A stretch of 64,000 bases of DNA from Muscardinus avellanarius (Eukaryota > Chordata > Mammalia > Rodentia > Gliridae), in contig OY726576.1 in NCBI GenBank assembly GCA_963383645.1, forward strand, positions 9,662,102 through 9,726,101, in the 5' to 3' direction. The notes under the pieces are model-generated. The model did not search any database. It had not been told where the DNA came from and worked only from the letters and a program-made list of their open reading frames with translations. Position numbers and translations under genes: made by a program. Of the stretch, positions 58,632 to 64,000 are shown one piece after another (the first letter of the stretch is position 1; each line of letters opens with the position of its first letter).

Positions 58632-59438
58632 AACACTAAACTGACTAGTAGGCTCTATTTCTCTACTTTCTCCTCATTTCCTCCCCTAGTGGGAGGAGGA
58701 CATAAACTTCGATTCTTGCTCTACTCACCGATTGCATTAATTCAAGATGTCCCTGGCAGGATAATAAAAACCAATATCCATTACCTACTCCCTGCCTCCC
58801 AGCCGGTTTCCCTATAAGTCACAGTGGGTTCAGATGGAGCAAACTGATGAATCTCAAGAGGGCTGACTGCTCAATCAGAGAGGAGGGAAGAGACTGAAGA
58901 AATGAACACTTTCTTGCTAGAACCCAGGGAGTGTACGGACTTTTTCATGGGGTCTTCCTTGAGAAAAGCCATATTGTTCGTTGAACACAGTAAGCACTAG
59001 CAAACTTCTTCTCAAAACAATAACTTCAGAAAAGTACAACTGCCCATTTATCAACATCACATTGGCCATCTTGGACAATCCTATGGTGTCTTATATCTCC
59101 ATATATTTAGAAACCTAATATTTTGGAGGGTACCCAGCTGTTTTTGTGTTTTGCTTTTGGCTTGATTTGGTTTTTCTGATTGAAATATTTTTGGAGTGAG
59201 GTCATAAAGAAACATAAAAGGCAGAGGAGGGGAAAAAACAAGAATTAAGAAAGAAGTTGGGGCAGAAGTTTGAGGTATCCTCATCTATTCTTCTTTCATT
59301 AAGTGAATTTCATATGTAACACAAACATCTTGTGGCCCAGATAAAAATGAAAAATGAAAATAAATTCAACTCTTAGGTTTCTTGGAAAATATTTATTAGT
59401 ATTAGTTCCTTTTTTTCTTTTTCTTTCCTTATTATTAT
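57963..59438. other. unique DNA; block 58290-58510 looks constrained
   Basis: 58290-58510 has several taatt cores (ctttaattaaattg, cataattaccagc) and isolated CpGs (aacccgcc, cccagcgactgg) without repeat features. A pure T run of about 23 bases lies at 58604-58626 with no SINE beside it. Confidence 0.4.
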
Positions 59439-59439
59439 T

Positions 59440-59523
59440 TTTTTGAGGTGCTGGGAATTGAACGAGGGTCTCATGCATGCCAGGCTTTCACCTTACCATT
59501 CTAGGCAAACTCCACCCCAGTCT
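59440..59523 (-). repeat. full-type ID element
   Basis: gaggtgctgggaattgaacg, agggtctcatgcatgccagg and caaactccaccccag are the undeleted ID sequence, with a T-rich tail on the left. Confidence 0.65.
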
Positions 59524-59650
59524 CTCCTATTATTTTCAGAATTTCTGGTTATATTGCATGTCTGTTCCCTTTTCAGGTAGGTGTGGCCATTGGGGTTTGT
59601 TTTGAGCAAGGATATGTCAGTGGAAGAGGTTCTATCACTTCTGGGCAGAT

Positions 59651-59783
59651 TTTTTTTGGTACTGGGGGTGCAAAACAGGAAGCATTCCACCTCTGAATTA
59701 CACCCTCAACCTTATTTTCTTTTTTATTTTGACACAGGGACTCACCAAGTAATGGAGGGCCTCACTAAGTGGCTGTACCACCT
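59651..59783 (-). repeat. B1-dID SINE, B1 head missing
   Basis: tttggtactgggggtgcaaa, ccacctctgaattacaccct, linker, and B1 text to ctcactaagtggctg. It ends before the B1 head, where a LINE-1 piece begins. Confidence 0.8.
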
Positions 59784-59799
59784 CCACTCTGGGCCCCAC

Positions 59800-60195
59800 T
59801 GACAGAACATAATCATGTCATTCGCAAGAAGATGGAAAAATCTGGAGAGCATTATGCATTATGTTAAGTGAGATCAGCCAGGCACAGAAAGAGAAGGGAC
59901 GTATGTTTTCTCTAGTATGCCCAAACTAGGGAGTATTAGGAATACTAGAGGGACTCCAGATAATGGAGGGGAAACCTCAGCAAAGCTAGAATGGAAGGGT
60001 AGGAGAGGAAGAAGGCTGGGGTTGATTAATGGAGCAGCTACATTCGAATATGTATAAAAGAATGAATGTAGCATGGTCAACCTGGACACTCATTGTTGGG
60101 GGGAAGTGGAAACGGGGAGAGGGAGGAGAGAGCACCAAACACAGTCTGAATGTATGCCATTTTCAAAATGATCCACATAAAAATTAAAAATACAG
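59800..60195 (+). repeat. LINE-1 3' end (ORF2 end plus 3' UTR), sense
   Basis: 'ataatcatgtcattcgcaag', 'attatgttaagtgagatcag' and 'ccaggcacagaaagagaagg' are the ORF2 C-terminus. The 3' UTR follows, with a purine tract (ggaaacggggagagggagg at about 60108). It has no open frame. Confidence 0.75.
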
Positions 60196-60199
60196 CTGT

Positions 60200-61745
60200 G
60201 TATCCTCCAAAATATTCAGTTTCTAAAAATAATGGAGATATGAGGCAACATGGAATCTGCAACATCTCTGAGAAATAGACATGGCATCCCAAGAAGAAAT
60301 TAACCATGGTGAGAGATCTGAATGTTACAGTAATGAGTTTGGGTACCGTGTATTGTCAGAAAACGCGTCTGATTTGAACTGTCCCCTCCTAGTGTTCTGC
60401 TACTACTGGTATCATTTTTGGCTCACTTTTCAAAGTATTTCCTTCTAATAACTAATTTGACATTCACATGAAGGTCCACAGTGGGTCTCATTTTCATCCT
60501 TGTCCAGATAATGATGAACTCAGGTGACCAAATGTCACAGCACCAAGCTGCTTAGCAGAAGAATCACATCCTCTCTACTTCCCTTCAATCTTGACCAGGG
60601 TTGAAGAAGAAGGATGATTACTCAGAAGAGAGGACAAAGAGGAATTTCATCTGTCCTAGGCTTATGATTTTTTCTGTAATTTGGGGAAACAAAAGGATGA
60701 AACACGAGACATAAAATAAAAATATCATTTTATATTAAAAATGAAATAATATTAAAATGATTTTGCAAATTTATCTTCCTGTATGTATTTTCAGCAAATG
60801 GCAAAAATATTATTTTGGAATCGGGGTTCTGTACAACTAGTCTAGCAAAAAATTTTCTAAAAATCTGCAAAAATACTTGCAGAACAAAATGTTTTCTTCA
60901 AAGGTTGGGAATCAGCAGATAGAAAACTACTTAGAAGCAAAAATGGAAAAGGAATCACCAATTCACCAATCTGCAGAACTTCAGAATTGTCATTATCTAT
61001 AAGAATGCAGTCGCTCAAAGAATAACTAGTACATGGAAATGTCCAATGGATAAACATACTTAGGAAGAAACAGCACTTAATTAAATGCAAGTCAGTGTAC
61101 CAAAAAATAAATATACATATTTTTTTCTTCCGAACTAGGACAGAGGTATATTAATATCCTTGAAAAAATACAATAAAATGTTTCAAATGGCAAGCATGTC
61201 CACCTATCTTGTCAATTGAAAAATGTTAAAAATTAATTTTAAAGAATTATATGGCTATTAATAAGACCTTTATCATTTACTGTGACAGTGCTGACAAGAA
61301 TAAGGAGAGATTTAAATGTCAAAATAGTTCATGTCAGGTATTTTACCTTCCTGGAATACTTTAAGAATATGTATTTGAAATAGTTATACTATCTTTAGGG
61401 CCGACTTATGAATCACTATAAATTGGAGTCTTAAATTTATGTAATAGCATTTAAAAAATAAATACAATGTAGTAGTTTTTACACACATTAAAGTGATAAA
61501 AAATCTTAGCATTAAGAAGGTATATTAGTTAACAAATGAAGCTATTAATTTTAATTTTTGATTATTTATTTTTTGAAATTACATTCTTAGAAGAAAGTAT
61601 CAGCCTTGGAGAAATGAAATAAGGCACTGAAATAATGCAAGCAAGAAATAGATATTTAGTAATATTTATTAAATTAATATTTATATGTATGTATTTTTTA
61701 AAAAATTTTAAATTCCAATATTTACCCAATATATTTAAGAAATAT
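60200..61745. other. unique AT-rich DNA
   Basis: No gene or repeat recognised. Confidence 0.4.

Positions 61746-61751
<6 letters not shown>

Positions 61752-61782
<31 letters not shown>
61752..61782. repeat. (AT)n microsatellite near a SINE tail
   Basis: About 15 AT units, ending some 20 bases before the dID half. Confidence 0.96.
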
Positions 61783-61784
<2 letters not shown>

Positions 61785-61799
61785 CATGTGTATATGTAT

Positions 61800-61978
61800 C
61801 ATTTTGAGGAGGTACTAGAGATTGAACCCGGGGCATTCTACAGCTGAGGTACACCCTCATCTTTTTATTTATTTTTTAGTTTGAAACAGGGTCTTGCTAA
61901 GTTGCTGAGGCTGGCCTTGAAGCTATGACCTTCCTGTCTCAACTTCTCAAATACATGCACCACCATGCTCAGAGTATA
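61800..61978 (-). repeat. B1-dID SINE
   Basis: gaggtactagagattgaacc, then the linker (gtttgaaacagggtcttgc) and B1 half to caccaccatgctcagag. A short internal piece of the B1 head (tgggattacag region) is lost. Confidence 0.87.
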
Positions 61979-61981
61979 TTG

Positions 61982-61983
<2 letters not shown>

Positions 61984-62032
<49 letters not shown>
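61984..62032. repeat. (TG)n microsatellite at a SINE tail
   Basis: About 24 TG units with one interruption, running directly into ttacagggtattgaaccc of the next SINE. Confidence 0.97.
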
Positions 62033-62033
<1 letters not shown>

Positions 62034-62034
62034 T

Positions 62035-62143
62035 ACAGGGTATTGAACCCAGGGGAATTCTACCTCCAAGCTATACCATTAGCCTTTTATTTTTTTCTTT
62101 TTGAAACAGGGTCTCCCTAGGTTGATGAGAGTCTCCCTAAGTT
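62035..62143 (-). repeat. B1-dID SINE, B1 half mostly lost
   Basis: The dID half (tattgaacccaggggaattc; ctacctccaagctatacc) and linker are clear. The B1 half stops after ctccctaagttggcagg. Confidence 0.8.
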
Positions 62144-62244
62144 GGCAGGATACTATATATGTTGCCTCACCTTTATTATCTTTTAAAAAGGAGACACTTT
62201 GTAAATACGCATTAGCACATTAAAAAGCATACTAAAAAGCCACA

Positions 62245-62600
62245 GTCACAAACTCAGGAGGAATTGTACTCCTCAGAGGAGTTGTGCAGCGGGCTCGGAT
62301 TCTGGGATGCAGTGCAGGATCGTAGCCTGACCTCAGTCAGCAGCCCGCTGCATGGTACTCATCATACACTGACTTGGCATTTTGCTTCCCCAGCCCGAAA
62401 AGCCAGAAGGACAGGGTTGCTGCGCAGCAGCTCAGGATGGCGTTGAAGCCAGCGGAAGAGAGGCTCTACAGAAGCACCTCCTGATGGTAGTTCAGGCCCA
62501 GAGAGCTCTGCTGTGAGGGGTGAAGGAAGATGGCGTGGATGCAGCCTGGTGCCCTGGACCACTGCTTCCAGTGCAGAGGGTGAGTGTGCTGTGTCTTCAT
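62245..62600 (-). pseudogene. possible decayed gene copy, not identified
   Basis: This block is clearly richer in GC and CpG than its surroundings. One minus-strand frame (about 62245-62610) is protein-like: a hydrophobic segment containing FNAILSCCAATLSFWLFG is followed by a charged stretch (GKQNAKSVYDEYH) and later LRSGYDPALHPRIRAR. Two stops interrupt it, near 62466-62468 and 62337-62339. I cannot match it to a family by eye and see no A-tail or target repeats. It may equally be chance sequence in a GC-rich patch. Confidence 0.25.
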
Positions 62601-62610
62601 TTCCTCAAAA

Positions 62611-62640
62611 CACCCCCCCACACACACACACACACATACA
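62611..62640. repeat. C run followed by (CA)n
   Basis: caccccccca leads into about nine CA units. Confidence 0.93.
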
Positions 62641-62644
62641 CCAG

Positions 62645-63315
62645 GCATTGTGCAACAGACTCTTCTCTCCTGAAAGAGAGCCAAGGATTAGAAATTGTGC
62701 CAAGCAATTGAGATTGACACACACACCCAAACTATAAGATGATATGAATTTAAATTAAGACAAAATGCCTTAAGTGTGTGGACCAGGGCACATAAACATG
62801 GTTCCCCCCATATGACGTTATTTGTCGTCTCCTCGTTGAGCATCTCAGAGAAAATTATTCGGCACAGATTCTGTGTTTCTGGCTTCCTGTTGACAAAATA
62901 ATTATGGAGTTGGGTGATTTTCGACGGTGTAACTCCTGCATAATGCTGCGCTTTATTTAATATTGCTTTGATGTGCAACAGTTCAGGTGAATATATGAGA
63001 GAAAGTGTCTCCCATAAAAGGTACAAGAGAAAAAAATCAAAGAAATACTATGAAATAAGGCTACTGGCATTTCTTTCAGATGATTTTTTCACCCTTCCTT
63101 GAAGCAGCTTACAAGTGTATAGGTTATAGTAGTTGTTTCTCATGAGGGAGGCCACTGTGAAATATTTAGGTTCTGAATAAAAACCACATAATAGTTCAAA
63201 ATTAGACAAAGGGCATGAGGGTTAAGCCAAAACTCTCAGTAATATCACTCAAGCAACAAATGAGTCCTTCCCCTCCATGAGTTTCTCAACTATGATAAGT
63301 GATACATTCCATAAC
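62645..63315. other. unique DNA; block 62810-63020 looks constrained
   Basis: 62810-63020 keeps scattered CpGs in otherwise AT-rich DNA (tatgacgtta, tttgtcgtctcctcg, attcggcac, ttttcgacggtg, gctgcgctt) and has tgacgt and aataatt motifs. No repeat or frame explains it. Confidence 0.4.
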
Positions 63316-63317
63316 CT

Positions 63318-63537
63318 GGTAAAAAAATATTTTTTTCTCTACTGGGGATGGAACCTAGGGGCATTCTACCTCTGAGCTACACCCCCAGCCTCACTTTTTT
63401 ATTCTTTAGTTTTGAAACAGGGTCTCACTGAGTTGCAAAAGGGCCTCACTAAGGAGCTGAAGCTGGCTGAGAACCCATATCTTCCTGTCTCAGCCTCTGG
63501 AATGCTGGGATTCCAAGCATGTGCCACCATGCTCAGG
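63318..63537 (-). repeat. B1-dID SINE
   Basis: ctctactggggatggaacc, ctacctctgagctacacccc and a B1 half ending gccaccatgctcagg. The A-tail side is an interrupted T/A run. Confidence 0.9.
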
Positions 63538-63593
63538 CTTGGTCAATTTTTATATAAAGGCACATGCTCAGGCTTGGTCAATTTTTATATAAA
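63528..63593. repeat. 31-bp tandem duplication across the SINE edge
   Basis: The 31 bases at 63528-63558 (starting catgctcaggcttggtc) are repeated at 63563-63593 after a 4-base spacer. The unit contains the SINE head end and about 20 bases of flank. Confidence 0.95.
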
Positions 63594-63659
63594 ATATACT
63601 CAAAGGAATGAAACAAAGATCAACACGTTTGACTTCTCTGCGGTTCCTACTGTATTTCA

Positions 63660-63882
63660 GATCCCAGTCACCACCAACATAGTCAGCCTCCAACAGATCT
63701 GGAGTCAACAAAATTTCCATTAATTCATCCAACTGAGGCCAGCTTAGCCTGACACACATCAGCAGAATAGCTCCACTGAGCTGAACCCAAGATAGACTGG
63801 CTGAGGCAAAAGCCTAAATAAAAGATCTTCTTAAGTCACTAACTTTTGGGGCAGTTTGTTAGACAGCAGAAACTAATACACT
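63660..63882 (+). repeat. MLT1-type LTR 3' part
   Basis: 'ctgaggccagcttagcctg', 'cctaaataaaagatcttctt', 'aagtcactaacttttgggg', 'cagtttgttagacagcag', 'aaactaataca' reproduce the MLT1 3' end, including an aataaa signal at about 63818. Confidence 0.65.
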
Positions 63883-63888
63883 GTCCAT

Positions 63889-64000
63889 AGGAAATCCACT
63901 CCTATTTCAGCCCCCAAACCTGATAATGCATCACAAACTAAGCTTTTATTTACTGTATCTTTCTCCCCTGAGGAATGTAATCCCTGTGAGAATAGGGACT
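63889..64000 (+). repeat. LINE-2 fragment running off the window
   Basis: 'tttatttactgtatctttct' and 'gaggaatgtaatccctgtg', 'agaatagggact' resemble the L2 passage 'agactgtgagctccttgagggcagggact'. The rest would lie beyond the right edge. Confidence 0.5.

Noticed and set aside
6090..59523. tRNA-like sequences at several places
   Set aside because: They match ID-type SINE sequence with A-rich tails, not folded tRNA genes with intact arms and T-run terminators.

Overview
The window is nuclear DNA from a rodent, most likely a squirrel-family species (Sciuridae). The evidence is about forty copies of a composite SINE made of a B1-type (7SL RNA-derived) left half and a shortened ID-type (tRNA-derived) right half, the B1-dID/MEN-like architecture known from squirrels. 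Older ID elements with the full tRNA-like part, mammal-wide LINE-1, LINE-2, MIR, MER5-like and MaLR/MLT1 relics, and many simple repeats fit the same picture. I found no bacterial, phage or organellar signal.

I see no convincing host protein-coding exon, rRNA, tRNA or known small-RNA gene. The longest reading frame is a 184-codon piece of LINE-1 ORF2 (minus strand, 54943-55497). The other long frames are of the size expected by chance in AT-rich DNA, or lie inside repeats. The window is therefore intergenic or inside a large intron.

Layout: 1-6.5 kb holds a cluster of minus-strand SINEs, L2 pieces and two LINE-1 3' ends. 6.5-12 kb is mostly unique, with one MaLR LTR and one recent SINE. 12-19.1 kb is dense in SINEs nested in old LINE-1. 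19.1-24.7 kb has a second MaLR LTR, a MIR, L2 pieces and TTCC/TCC repeats next to SINE tails. 24.7-31.7 kb is largely unique, with an unusual AT-rich inverted-repeat patch. 31.7-37.2 kb holds SINE pairs, LINE-1 fragments and a SINE nested in LINE-1. 37.2-43.5 kb is mostly unique and contains conserved-element candidates. 43.55-44.22 kb is a probable solo retroviral LTR with promoter-type tandem repeats. 44.7-52.5 kb is rich in LINE-1 and includes a LINE-1 interrupted by two SINEs and an LTR. 54.7-55.5 kb is a 5'-truncated LINE-1 with a perfect 17-bp target duplication. 57.9-64 kb mixes unique DNA, SINEs carrying (AT)n and (TG)n tails, a GC-rich patch that may be a decayed gene copy, and an MLT1 LTR plus an L2 piece at the right edge.

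Nothing here behaves as a multi-gene system. The most informative signals are a CpG-rich, recently mobile SINE subfamily with an intact box B, the repeated growth of microsatellites from SINE tails, the dated order of nested insertions, a strand skew of SINEs, and several unique blocks that look constrained. Repeat names come from recognising sequence patterns by eye, so subfamily assignments are provisional and boundaries are usually good to about 5-20 bases, except where target duplications fix them.
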